Shown here in pieces: positions 26,477-38,300 of a DNA stretch of 57,766 bases. The position numbers and the translations under genes were made by a program. This DNA is from Deltaproteobacteria bacterium (GTDB taxonomy: Bacteria > Desulfobacterota > Desulfuromonadia > Geobacterales > DSM-12255). The notes below the pieces were generated by a model. The model saw only the letters and a list, made by a program, of their open reading frames with translations, did no database searches and was not told the DNA's origin. The stretch spans positions 1-57,766 of the forward strand of contig JAJZTK010000007.1 of assembly GCA_021849045.1 (NCBI GenBank), in the 5' to 3' direction. Numbering within the stretch: position 1 is the stretch's first letter; the number at the start of each line of letters is the position of its first letter.

Positions 26477-27634
26477 CTACAGGCCGCGGTGGAGGATCTC
26501 CAGGGTTATTGTTGCATAGGACGTCACGAGATTGGGGTCCTTTTCCCACCATCGGCCGGTCGGGTTTACCCAGGAACCATCTTCGCGCTGCAGGTCGAGG
26601 AGTCTTTTGGCAAGATCCTGACGCCAGTTGACCTTTTTCCCGTCCTTCATGGTAAGGGTGTCGACACCGGCCGCCGAAAGTGCCTTGGCCATGGTGTGGT
26701 AGTAATAGTACAGACCCTCCTGCTTCATGCCGGGGTTTTCGTCAATGGTATAGTTCTTCGAGAGCCAGTCGATGACCGCCTTGACCCGTGGGTCGTTCTT
26801 GTCCACCTGGGCGTAGATGAAGCTGAGGAGTCCGGCATAGCTCATGCTGCCGTAGGAGCGGAGCGCGGTTTTCCCGTCCGCGAGCTTCTGTTCTCCCGCC
26901 TTGCTGTCGGCCGGAAAATAAACAAACCCTCCCCTGTTGGCCGGGTCGTCGCTGGTCCAAGGCTGGTCGTTGGTTGCCTTCAGGTTCTGCGTCCGGCTGA
27001 TGAACTGGATTGCCGCCTTCCAGTTCAGGTCCTTGGCGTCCGGGTCGTTGGCCACGTCGCTCTTCAGGTAGCGGGTGTAGTAGAGCGCTTCCAGGGCAAA
27101 GGTGGTATTGGCCAGGTCCGAGTGTTTGTAGCTGCCGCCGTAGCCGATGCCGCCGTTTAGATGGTCGTTTTCCCCGAGGTTGTCCTGCAGGCCGATCAGG
27201 AACTTGCGCCCTTTCTTGAGGAGCGGTTCGTAGGCCGGGTTGTTGGCCATCAGGAGCGCCATCATGGAGATGGAGGTGTTGTAGTTGGCCAGGTCCTTGC
27301 CGTAGATGCCGCCGTCCGGCTTGGCGCTTTTCACGAGGAAATCATAGCCGGACTTTACGTTCTTCTCGTATTTGTTCCGATAGAATTTTGACGGATCACC
27401 CTGGAAGGCGGTCAGGGCCAGGGCGGTCAGGGCCGGGTATTCAGCCTGGGCCCAGAAACCGCCTGCCTGCTGCTTCGCTGCCAGCCAGGTGAGCCCCTTG
27501 CCGATGGCGTTTTCGAGTTCAAGCTTCAGCGAAAGGTCGGGTTTTGATTTTGCCACGACCTTTTCGGCGGCGACCGAAAAAAGGGGGAGAGAGAACAACA
27601 GGGCAGACATCATTGCAATACACAATTTCTTCAT
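26477..27634 (-). CDS. Secreted squalene-cyclase-like (alpha/alpha-toroid) protein
   Basis: This 385-aa protein has a cleavable signal peptide (MKKLCIAMMSALLFSLPLFS) and then repeated alpha/alpha hairpins with QW-like motifs, for example WLAAKQQAGGFW, YDFLVKSAKPDGGIYG and LLDLQREDGSWVNP. This is the prenyltransferase/squalene-oxidase repeat fold. The catalytic DXDD of squalene-hopene cyclases is not seen, so it may bind rather than cyclise terpenoids. AGGAGAG precedes the ATG. It lies 18 bases after the YdjY-domain gene and 35 before eboD. Its C-terminal part resembles a domain in the 3,090-aa protein nearby. Confidence 0.78.
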   Translation of the reverse strand: MKKLCIAMMSALLFSLPLFSVAAEKVVAKSKPDLSLKLELENAIGKGLTWLAAKQQAGGFWAQAEYPALTALALTAFQGDPSKFYRNKYEKNVKSGYDFLVKSAKPDGGIYGKDLANYNTSISMMALLMANNPAYEPLLKKGRKFLIGLQDNLGENDHLNGGIGYGGSYKHSDLANTTFALEALYYTRYLKSDVANDPDAKDLNWKAAIQFISRTQNLKATNDQPWTSDDPANRGGFVYFPADSKAGEQKLADGKTALRSYGSMSYAGLLSFIYAQVDKNDPRVKAVIDWLSKNYTIDENPGMKQEGLYYYYHTMAKALSAAGVDTLTMKDGKKVNWRQDLAKRLLDLQREDGSWVNPTGRWWEKDPNLVTSYATITLEILHRGL

Positions 27635-27652
27635 AGAAAAAGCTCTCCTTTC

Positions 27653-28393
27653 TTACCGTGCAACCTTGATGGAGACAGTTACCGGCGTGCCGACCGGGGG
27701 TACGGTTTTTTCATTCACAAACCAGATCTTGTCGCTTTCCCCCCCGGTGGAAGCGTTGTCTATCATGGCTGCAGGAACATGCAAAACGGCGATGATGGAA
27801 CCGTCAAGCTGGGCGGCGAACCGGCCGCCGAAAATGACTGATCCGGTGTATACCCAGGAAAGCCCCTGGATGCTCTCGTTTTTTCCGTTAACGATTTTTG
27901 TCATCCACGATTCCGGTGGAACCGTTTTCCCGTCTTTCAGGGTCACGGAAATTGCTACTCCCATACCGTTAGGTGTTTCCGGTGATCCCTGGAAGGCAAG
28001 GGGTGTCTTTGTCGGTTCCAGCCCCAGAAGCAGGCAGGCCACCTGAATATTGTACGGTTCAATCCTGGTGCGGAGCAGGCTTTCGTGGGTCTTCCCACCG
28101 GTTCTCACCAGGACGTATTCCAGAAGTCCCTTGTCCATATTTACTTCTGCCGGGAAAGAAACGGATTTTTCTGTTTTGTTTATGATGATCTCACCAACCC
28201 TGTAGATACCCGGTGATACGGGCTCCACGGAAGATATTTTCATGGTGTGGCGATCTGCCGCATCCGGCGGCGCAGGAGGTACGGGCATGTCCGGCGGCGG
28301 CATGATTACCGGTTGTGGCGAAGAGACCGGTTGGGCGTACAACGCCGACCATCCGGAAAGCATGATGACAACAGATATGATCAAGGTTTTCAT
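27653..28393 (-). CDS. Secreted YdjY-domain protein
   Basis: This 246-aa protein has a signal peptide (MKTLIISVVIMLSGWSALYA), a proline-rich spacer (VIMPPPDMPVPPAPP), and then the YdjY-type domain, recognised by KSVSFPAEVNMDKGLLEYVL and GKTHESLLRTRIEP followed by NIQVACLLLGLEP. The family is of unknown function, often found in secreted proteins. It appears to be the first gene of the operon that continues into the toroid gene and ebo genes: a terminator closes the previous gene about 80 bases upstream. GGGAGG lies upstream of the ATG at a rather long distance. Confidence 0.78.
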   Translation of the reverse strand: MKTLIISVVIMLSGWSALYAQPVSSPQPVIMPPPDMPVPPAPPDAADRHTMKISSVEPVSPGIYRVGEIIINKTEKSVSFPAEVNMDKGLLEYVLVRTGGKTHESLLRTRIEPYNIQVACLLLGLEPTKTPLAFQGSPETPNGMGVAISVTLKDGKTVPPESWMTKIVNGKNESIQGLSWVYTGSVIFGGRFAAQLDGSIIAVLHVPAAMIDNASTGGESDKIWFVNEKTVPPVGTPVTVSIKVAR

Positions 28394-28472
28394 TGTGGTA
28401 GAGGCCTCCCTTGTTTCCCATAGGTTAAACTAGATTGTGTCACAGTCGGAATCGTAGTCAATCCCTGTAAGC

Positions 28473-28497
28473 AAAAGGCGGGGGTTATCCCCCCGCC
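28473..28497 (-). terminator. Terminator after the PEP-CTERM gene
   Basis: On the minus strand GGCGGGGG pairs with CCCCCGCC around a short ATAA-type loop and is followed by TTTT. It separates the PEP-CTERM/giant-gene transcript from the YdjY-ebo operon, whose start is about 80 bases downstream. Confidence 0.82.
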
Positions 28498-28534
28498 CCA
28501 TGTTGTCAATGATCAGGCCACGGACTGCCGTTCA

Positions 28535-29236
28535 CTAACCGTTGCGCCGCCTTTGCACGTAAACCGCGAGTCCGGTCAGTGCCGAACCGAGCAGGACAAG
28601 GGTTGAAGGCTCCGGAATAGGGTTCCCACCGCCGATGCCGCCACTCTCGATCTTCAGGTCACTGGTAAAGTAGACGGAATCGTTAGCGCCATAAGCCTCA
28701 AATTGGCCAATATAAAATAAAGACGATGCCGGTGCATCACTGGCAGTGAAATAGAGGGTTGCCGTTTTGCCGGGATTGAGGTTAAATTTCCAACCCATCC
28801 CCACGGCTACATCGTCCGGTTGTTGCGCAGTTGTAATCCGATTCCCCGTCGTAACGTCGATTGTGCCGATCGTGTTATCAAATCCAGCCGTTCCCTTAAA
28901 ATTGGCATGAAGATCGCCAATCCAATATCCCGGCTCGTCTATCTCCCACGACTGGCCTGCTTTGACTGAATTGAAGGTCTGTCCATACTCATTGAAAAAT
29001 CCGGTTGTCATAAGGCTCAGGTCCAGGTCGAAAAACGAACGAACATCATAGGCACCGGCTGCTGTAAACGTGAAAGTCCTCGTACCAAACCCGGTTATCG
29101 AGTCGATGCCAGTCGTAGCTACGCTGACTCCGTTTACTGAAAACTCGACCTGGGTATTCGTGGGTAGTGCCAGCGCCTGGGCCGCTGATAAGACAAATAA
29201 CAGGCTTGTAATTATCGCAATCAATCTCACCTTCAT
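28535..29236 (-). CDS. PEP-CTERM sorting-signal protein
   Basis: This 233-aa exported protein has a signal peptide (MKVRLIAIITSLLFVLSAAQALA), a beta-rich middle, a glycine-rich break (GGIGGGN) and a C-terminal PIPEPSTLVLLGSALTGLAV followed by YVQRRRNG. That tripartite tail (PEP, helix, basic end) is the recognition signal of exosortase, which cuts the tail and releases or relocates the protein during exopolysaccharide export. No exosortase is in the window. GGAGGG lies 7 bases upstream of the start. It is 65 bases behind the giant gene, with a hairpin between them. Confidence 0.9.
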   Translation of the reverse strand: MKVRLIAIITSLLFVLSAAQALALPTNTQVEFSVNGVSVATTGIDSITGFGTRTFTFTAAGAYDVRSFFDLDLSLMTTGFFNEYGQTFNSVKAGQSWEIDEPGYWIGDLHANFKGTAGFDNTIGTIDVTTGNRITTAQQPDDVAVGMGWKFNLNPGKTATLYFTASDAPASSLFYIGQFEAYGANDSVYFTSDLKIESGGIGGGNPIPEPSTLVLLGSALTGLAVYVQRRRNG

Positions 29237-29261
29237 GTGAATACCCTCCGTGTAATTTCTC

Positions 29262-29285
29262 CGGGCAGAAGAGTCTTTCTGCCCG
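29262..29285 (-). other. Hairpin between giant gene and PEP-CTERM gene
   Basis: CGGGCAGAA (29262-29270) and TTCTGCCCG (29277-29285) form a perfect 9-bp stem with a 6-base loop. No T-run follows on the minus strand, so it is more likely an attenuator or an mRNA-stabilising hairpin that sets the ratio of the two products than a full terminator. Confidence 0.6.
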
Positions 29286-29301
29286 AAGTGTTATCTGACT
29301 G

Positions 29302-32300
29302 TCACAACAGCGCCATCGGCTTACCGGATACCACAATGGAACTGCAGTAACCAGGGGCTGCCGGGGCCAGCGACTTCTCGATCCGGTACCAGTAGGTGGT
29401 GCCGTTGGTCAGACCGGTGTCCACGAAGACCGGATAAAGATTGGTGTATCCACTCCTGATTTTTGTGAAACCGGAAGACGGACCTGCCGTACTGCGGTAA
29501 ATGTCGTACAGTGTGGTCGGCGTATGCTCGGTTGCTGACCAGTTAAGCTGAACCATGCCCGTTTTTGCCCTTGCAGAGAGTGAGGTCAGGCAGGTCGGGA
29601 TGCTGACCATAACCACGGCCGTATTGGAACCAGTACCGCCACCATCGTCCTTTACCGTGACGGTTACGGTATACGATCCCTGCTGTGCGTATGGGTGGCT
29701 GAGTGCGAACGTCTTGTCCGGATTGAGCGTTAGCGGCTGAACTCCCGTTCCGTCACCGTAATCGACGGTTGCCACCCAGCTGTTCTTTCCGGGGTCTGTG
29801 AACGAGCCAGCGGAAATGAATGCCCCACCGGCGTTGATTGATGCGCCAGGCCCGGCATTGACAATCGGCGCGACGTTATTCACCGTGACCAGGGCGCTGC
29901 CTGAGCCAATGCCGCCATCCTTGTCCGTCACGGTGACGGTAACCGTATAGCCGCCGTATCGCGGATAGATATGGCTGAGAGCAAAGGTCTTGCCCGACAG
30001 TGGCAGCGGCTGGACACCGGTCCCGTCGCCATAGTCGACGGTAGCTGTCCAGGTATCCGCGCCAGGATCGGTAAAGGAGCCGGAAGCGGTGTATGTTCCT
30101 CCTTCATTTAGGGTGACCGGTGACAGCGGATTCACTGCCGGCGGCACGTTCAGCACGGTTACCGTGGTGGAGGCAGTGGACTCCAATGCCCCATCGGACA
30201 CTTTGAGACGGACCGTAAAGACGCCATTGTCAGGGCGGCTGAAAGACGGCTTTGCTCCTGCGGTTTCAAAGATGCCGTCATTGTCCAGATCCCAGGCATA
30301 GGTGAGCGGGTTGCCGTCCAGATCGGTCGAAGCGCTGCCGTCCAGCTGTATGGTGCTTCCTTCATTCACCGTATACGGCCCGCCGGCACTGGCCACCGGC
30401 GGGTGGTTGAGCTTGATGGTGATGGTCGTCCACTTCGTATCGGACAGTTTCTGGTTGTTAGGGCTCAAGACACCGTTATCGTAGACCTGCAGACCGATAT
30501 TGTACGTGCCGGGGCTGTTCCAGGTATAAGTCGGCTTGGCGCCGGTGGCATCGGCGAAGTTGTACGGATAGACGTTGTCGAGTTCCCAGCCGTACGATGT
30601 TATGAAGTCGGTCGGATCGATATCGTAGGATTTGCTGCCGTCCAGCTGTACCGGAATCCCGGTGTAGCCGACATACGGCCCGCCAGGGTTGGCAATGGGG
30701 GGATGCGGCGGCACTGCGACGATGACCGTTATGGTGTTGGTGTCGTACTTGGGCGGAACATTGTTATCGGTTACCCGCAGGGTGACCTTGTAGGTCCCGA
30801 GCTGCGCGTAGGTATGGGTTGCGGTCGGCTGGTCGCTGCTGGAGTCATAGATGCCGTCGCCGTCAAAATCCCACTCGTACTTGACGATCTTCCGGAACGG
30901 GTCGAGATGGTACGACTTGGACCCGTCGAAGGTCAGGGGCCAGTTGATCCCCCATACCATGTTGTTGCCGGCTATGGCCACCGGAGGCAGCACGAACAGG
31001 GTCTTGGTGAGGATGATGACCCCCCAGGCGGTCCTGAAGCCCCCCTCCACCCACTTGGACCCGCCACCGCCGGTGAACATCCCGTTGGCGTCCTGCTGAT
31101 TCACGATGGTGCGGGCCACGCCACGGGTCGGGTCGTTGTACCAGTCGATGGCGTTGGCGGTCCCCTCGCCGAGGATTGTTATCTCCTTAGGTTTTGCTGT
31201 TCGCATCGCCTTGGCAAGGGCGTACAGGGCGTAGTAGTTGCCGGTGCCGTTGTACCAGTTGTTCCAGTAGGATGCGAGGAAGTTTTCCGCCTGTTTCCAA
31301 CGGGAATCGGTGGTAGGGATCTTATCGAATGCCACCTGGGCAAGTCCCGAAGGGGTAGTTGCCTCGCCATTGCCAGGACCGGCATAGCCGTAGCCGTTGC
31401 CGTCCCCATTGCGGCTGTAGGCGAGCCAGACAATGTTCCTGTCCCGCACCCATTGGGGCACCTTGATCCAGCTCTGCTCCTCGGCGGCCTCGAGTCCGAG
31501 GGCCGCCCACTGGCTCGCCGAGTTGTCTCCCTGACCCTGCCAGCCGTAGCGCCAGCCACCTGCACCGTACCCCCACTCATCGTCGCCCTGGCCCCAGTAA
31601 TACATCTCGGCCATATCTTCGACGATGTCGCGGTATGTTCTGCCCATAATGCCGGCGCCGCCGATCGGTGCCTTCATGTTCGGCGTTCCCGAGGCGACCA
31701 GGGCCATCATGACCTGGCCCCCCTGATAAATGGGGTTCCCGTCGACCACTTCGATACCGATGCCGTTGCCGTTCTGGTCAGGGTCTCCGTATGCCTGATC
31801 CGTTATGGCAGCCTGGCGGATGGATTTAAGCATGGCGCTCATCCCGCGCCAGACATCCTCAACATAGGGGTCGTTGCTAAAGTCGCCGATTTCCAGATGT
31901 CCGTTGATCTCCATTGCATGGAGAGCGGACGCCGTTGGGGATGAGTAGTAGCTGCTGTATCCTGACCACCGACCGTCGGTTGCCCCTCCGGTTCTGTCCT
32001 GGGATGTGTGGATATACCAGAGTGCATCGTCGATGGCCTTGTTCACCTCGACATTCAGAGTTTTCGGCCGGACGATGATCGGGAAGGTGTCGGATGAACT
32101 CTTGCCGTCAGCGTCGGTGACCGTGATACGGGCGGTGAAGGGGGTCCCGTCCATAGCGGTATAGGTATGCTTTGCCGAGAGGTTGTAGCTGTCGGTAACG
32201 GTGGCAGGGGCCGAGGATGTGCCGTCTCCAAAGTTCCAGCTGTAGGTGATCGGGGCCCTACCGGACTTGACCACGGCCTTCAGGGTGACCTCTGCGCCGC

Positions 32301-35300
32301 TCCAGGTATCATGAGGCACTTCCAACCCGCCGGAAATCTGCCAGGGGAGGGTGATGACCAGTGGATCACTGCTGACTGTCAGGGTGGAGGAGGCAATGCT
32401 TGACTGTCCCGCGCCGTCCCTTACGGTCAGTTGTACCGGCAAGACCCCTACTGCCGTGGGGACGACGACCGGTTTTTCTCCGTACAGTATCTGTTGTCCA
32501 TTGGTAAGAGATAAATTATCGATGACAAACGTGCCGCCGTAGTAGGAGACGCCGGCCTTGAATGTGGCAGATGCAGGGACATAGTTTGAATCATAGACAA
32601 GTATCCAGGTGGGAGACGAAGCCTGTTTGTAGTAATATTTCGCCCCGCCGATCCCTCCGTTGTACGACGTTTTCAGTTCCACTTTCACATCATACAGTAC
32701 GTTCAGCGAGTAGGACCCTCCCTGGACACGATAGCTGCCATTTTCGTAAATCTGGAAGGTTCCATTGGCAAAGTAGAGCGCGTACGGCATCTGATCGTAG
32801 CTGAAATTGGTGTTCGTGTTCTTGAAGCCGAACATTAGATACCCGTCGGCGGTTTGTATGACCTGACCGGTGACGACCGCAATCCCGTCGAGGGGGAAAT
32901 CATTCTTACTGAACAGGTAGCGTGAGCCCCAGCCGCCACCGCCGGTTAGTGTCACTGCACCGTTCTGGGTCACTCCTGATGCAGGGAAGAGCCAGTTGGC
33001 CGTATCGATGACCGTTCCGGTGAAACTGTCCTTGAGCAGGCTGTTGGCCGCACCGACAGCCCATTCGTAGCTCGCGATCCCGTAATCATCCGTAGAGCCC
33101 GACCCATTGAGTCTGACCGGGACCCCCACATTGGATTTGTAAGGTCCACCGGCATTGGCAACAGGCGGATTACCGACAACAACGGAAACAGCGGCGGTGG
33201 CGGTGGCGGTCTGGAGAGCCGTATCCGGTACCGTCAGGGTGACGGTGTAGCTGCCTGTGGCGCTGTAGGCATGGACAGGTGTCGCCCCTTTCCCGGTGGT
33301 GCCGTCACCGAAATTCCAGCGGTAGGAAAGGATGCCGGTGTTGTCAGTGGAGGCTGAACCATCAAAATTTACAGGGGTATTCGGTTCAGTAACATACGGG
33401 CCGCCGGCGTTGGCTGTCGGAACTCCGGTCCCTACGACGGATGTCGTGGTCGTGGCGGTACTGGACTGGTTGGCGTGATCCGTTACCTTCAGTGACACCG
33501 TGTAGGTTCCCGGAGTAGCGTAGGTATGGGGTGTGATCTTGGTTGTCGCCACTGGGGACCCGTCGCCGAAGTTCCACTCATATTTCCAGATCCCCACGTC
33601 ATCGGTCGATGCGGAAGCATCCGCATTAATGGTCCAGTGCCTGTTGACGACCAGATTTTCGGTGACGTTGTATGGACCGCCGGTGTTGGCGACAGGAGGG
33701 GCGTTCCCCTTTGTTGTCACGGTGGTGGTCTTCGTGTTGCTCTGCCCGGACCTGTCGGTAACGGTGAGGGTAACGGCGCGGGTGCCTACGCCGGTATAGA
33801 TGTGAGACGGTTTAACCCCGGTTCCGGTAGCACCGTCGCCGAAGTCCCAGCTGTAGAACTCGATTCCGGTATCGTCGGTGGAACCGGAGCCATCGAAGTT
33901 GATGGTCCAGGTATTGGCATTTGCCTTGGTCTCGTCCTGTACGTACGGGCCACCGGGATTTGCAACCGGCGGATTCCCTTTGATGGCCGATACCGTGGTT
34001 GTGGCAGTCGCTTTCTGACCCGCCTTGTCGGTAACCGTCAGCTTCACATTGTAGGTACCTTCAAGATAGATGCGGGTCGGTTTCGCTCCGGTCATGAACG
34101 AATTGACCTTGAGGTTGTCGAACTTGGCGCTCGTGCGGTACGTGGAGAAGCCGACCATGCCATTGCTGAACTCGGTCGCGTAGCCGTAGTCGATTGCCAG
34201 AGAGTCGTTCACATAGAGCCGGATTTTGCTGCCGTATGCCTCGATCTTCAGGTGATACCAGACATTGTTCTGGATCGCGAAGGGGAGATAGTATTGGGCA
34301 AGTTGTGCAAATCCCCCGTTTTGCTGACGGTACAGCAGCACGTCGTTGATACCGCGCCCTCTGAGAATGAATTCGTAGTGGTTGTTCGCATCAGCGCCGC
34401 GAAACAGGAGCTGGGCCTCCTGACCCGTTCCGGATAACAGCATCACATCCGCCTCAATGGTGTAGTCACCCGATTTCGGGCTGCCAGTGAAGGTGTCGGT
34501 CCGGTCGACGTTGATGTCGCTCTGCAGGTAGGCACCTCCGCTTACGCTCCATGCCCCCCCCGCAGGGGTCCAGCCATTGGCATTGCCGGCGTTGAAGTTG
34601 TCGTAGAGAGGGGCCTCCATCTCCCACTCATACGACACGATGCCGTAATCGTCGGTGGAGGCTGAGCCGTCGAGGTTCACCGTGTAACGGCCGCCGGTGG
34701 CGCTGGCCTCGCCCACCAGATACGGCCCGCCGGCGTTGGCGACCGGTGGATTCCCCTTGACGATAACCTGGGCGGAATCCGTGTTCTTTTTGCCGTTGTT
34801 ATCCGTCACACTCAGCGTTGCCAGGAAACGACCCTCGGTTGCATACGGATGGGTCGCCAAGGCGCCTGTGGTCGAGGTGCCGTCGCCGAAATTCCAGTTG
34901 TAGGCCGTAATGGTGCTTTTCGGATCGTACGAGTATGAACCGTTCAATATTGCGTTGGCTCCAACAGCCACGGTCTGGCTCTTTGGCTGTGCATCGGCAA
35001 CCGGGAAGCCGGCAGCCCTGTTGCTGGTGGGAGGAGCAGATACGGCAAGCAGGGTTCCGCGTGTGGCGGCTGGGCTGATCGCCGTACGGGGGCCGAAGGT
35101 GCCGTTGCCGTTTCCGGGATAGAACCATAGCTTGTTGTTGGAGCCGTAATTCCCCATGACAATATCGACGTTCCCGTCATTGTTGAGGTCATAGGCGTCC
35201 ATTGAGCTGTAGTATTTGTCGTTATTCAAAGAGGGGACCAGCACCCCGGGCTGGAAGGTGCCATCGCCGTTCCCCTTGAAGAAATAGGCATCGCCGTTCG

Positions 35301-38300
35301 AGCTGCCGCTGACGATGATGTCCGGCTTGCCGTCGTTGTCGAAATCGGCCGCTGCCAGGGCGTAATTGTCACTTGCCGACGTCGTGGCGGTACCGATCTT
35401 GGCCCCGACAAATTTCCCTGTCCCGTCTCCAGTGTATACCCAGACGTCGTTGGTTCCTGATAACGATACGGCAAAATCGAGGTTGCCATCACCATTGAAG
35501 TCGGCGACATCGAGGCCGCGGCCGTAATAGGGAAGGGTTATGGTCGAACGGGTGAACCCGCCCTTGCCGTCGTTGATGAATACGGCGAGGACGTTACTGT
35601 TGCCATTGGCGATGAAGTCAGGCAGTCCGTCGTTGTTGAAGTCGCCGGCAGCCATGTCCATGATATAACCACCAGGGTTTGGATGGGTTGCGACTATCCC
35701 TTTGTTGATGAAATTGTCGTTGCCGTCATTGAGGAACAGGAACAGGGAGCCGTCGCCGCGGCCGGCAATGAAGTCGAGGTAGCCGTCGTTGTTGAAGTCT
35801 TCGATGGTGATGCCGCGTGAATAGTAGCTCCCCAGATAGTCCAGGGTCCGGTAGTTGCTGAAGGTGCCGTCGCCGTTGCTCTTGGCGTAGTAGATCCAGG
35901 AGGCGTCGTCGATGCCGAGGACAAAGCTCTTGGACCAGTTGTCCGGAGTGGCCGGATTGCAGTCGTCGTCCTTGCCGTTGTTCGGGATCTCCTTCATACC
36001 CGGGTTGATGAACGGGTTGGCGTCGTTGCAGTCGAGACCATTGGCGACATAGCCGGCAGGGGCCAGGCAGGCCAAGATCGTGTTGTGCGGATCACCGAAG
36101 CCGTCGCCATCGGCATCGCGGTAGTAGGTCGTCTTGTTGTTGCCTATCGTGGGGTCATGGTCGTTGCAGTCGAGATTGTTGGCCACATAGCCGGCAGGCG
36201 CGGAGCAGGCGATCACCCAGACGTTCGGATCACCGAAACCGTCGCCGTCGGCATCGCGGTAGAATTTCTGCGTTGCCGGGCCGATCAACGGATTGCTGTC
36301 ATCGCAGTCGAGGTTGTTGGCCACATAGCCGGCAGGTGCGGAGCAGGCGATCACCCAGACGTTCGGGTTTCCGTAGCCGTCATTGTCGGCATCGCGGTGG
36401 AATTTCTGCGTTGCCGGGCCAATAGCAGGATTGCTGTCGTTGCAGTCGAGGTTGTTGGTCACATACCCCGCTGGCTGCGAACAGGCCAGGGTGGTGATGT
36501 TCGGATTACCGAAACCGTCGCCGTCGGCATCGCGGTAATAGGTGGTCATAGTCGTCGGGTCACTGGGGTCGCAGTCTATGTACATGGTGACAAGTCGCCC
36601 GTCGATGGCTGCCCTGTTGTTCGGCTGATTGTCACGCACTGCCACCATGACGCGCTTTGTCCCCTTGGTGTTTGCCGGGGGGGTAAAGGTGAAGCTGGTG
36701 CCGGTGCCGGCAGAGACGCCGTCAACCGTCCACTCGTACGTCAGAGGCCCCCCTTCCGGATCGATGGCCGTCACGCTGAGGGTGAGCGGATGGAGTACGC
36801 TGGCCCGCGGGTTCGTTTCTGACGGCGAGAAGGAGGTGATGACCGGCGGCAGGTTGCCGGCGGTAATGGTTACCTTGGCATAGCCGATGGAGCTGTTGCC
36901 GGCCGGGTCGGTCACCTTGAGCCCGATCAGGCCGGTGAAGGGCTTGTTCCAGGTGTAGAGGACCACCTTGCCGAGAGCATCGGTGAATATGCCGTCGCCG
37001 TTCAGGTCCCAGGCATAGGTGAGGGTGACCCCCACATCAGGATGGGTCGAGAGACCTCCGTCAAGGGTTATCTGGGAGCCGGTCACACCGGTGTAGGGGC
37101 CACCGGCACGGGCGGTGGGATAGTGGGGCGTGAAGTCTTTAACCATCGTGGCCATGGCTGTCTGGGCATTGGTGTTTGCCGTCTGGATCGCGGCAATGGT
37201 CTGATCTGTCTTCAACACCAGGGTGTCGATTGAATTGCCGAGGGTGTAGTTTGCCGGTGGAACGGCCATCACCTTGGTGTAGTCGACGAGCAGGGCGATA
37301 CGCGCATCGCTGAAGCCGACAGCCTTGAGAGATGCGATTTCCTCCGGGGTGATGCCGGTGGTGTTCATCCGGTCCTTGAGGGCCTGCAGCCCGCTCACGT
37401 CGATGACCTTGTCCGCCATCCCCTGGGTGATGAGCACCGCTTTGAGGTTCAGCAGGTCAGCCTTGTAGTCCGCAAGATTGGCGGCCAGCAGGTCGCCATA
37501 GCTCCTGGCGGCCTCAAGCTGACGGTAGGCGAACTCATAATTGGTGACCGCTGCGGCGCCTTGGTACTTCTCGTAGGACTGGCGCATCGCCTTGACCAAT
37601 GCCCCCTGTTCGATACCCCGGTTGGCAATCCTGATCAGTGCAGCCTCGCGCGGGTTGCTGCCGAGCGGTTGGATAGGATAGGCATCCGGATAGGTGCCGG
37701 GAATCGAGGTGGCCTTCAGTTCAGCCATGATTGCAGCTGTATCGAGTGGAGCGAATACTTTGAAGTTGGCATCCGGCGGGTCGGCAGCAAGGTCGGCCCA
37801 ATGTTTGGCCATGTTGCCGTATATGCCGCTCGCTTTCTTTGGAGTGCTGTTAGGATCATAGCCGCCGATCATCTCGGTTGCATAATAGATCACCCAACCG
37901 TTGTAATCGGTAGGGACACCCGTAAAGTGGCTGACGACGCCGATTGCTGCGCCGATGACATCTCCTGACATGAGGCTTAACCCGATACTGGCGGCGTCTA
38001 GGATCGCCATGGCATCGTTCCATTGCTGAATGGCGTTTGAGTATCCCATCCCAATGCTGTTTGCGGCATTCTTGAGCGGCGACATATCAACGGGCGGATG
38101 CCCCAGGTCAACAACTTCGAAGGCCCACCCCGGTCCGGGGTTCTCGACCGTTTCCCATGGGTCCAGCTTGGCGTTCTGGTTCGTGTCCATGATCAGGTCG
38201 AACCTGCCCACCTTGACTTTCGGCGGCAGGGCGATCACCTCATCAAAAAAGGCTCCGCCGAGTAACATGCTGCAGATCCTGTTCGGTACCCCCATGGCGT

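Noticed and set aside
25165-26631. Plus-strand open frame of 488 codons over eboD
   Set aside because: It is antisense to a gene with a full dehydroquinate-synthase motif set, and no family is recognised in the antisense product.
30403-31944. Long plus-strand open frame (513 codons) inside the giant gene
   Set aside because: It is an antisense shadow caused by high-GC codon use; it has no start signal, and the minus strand encodes clear PKD and toroid domains.
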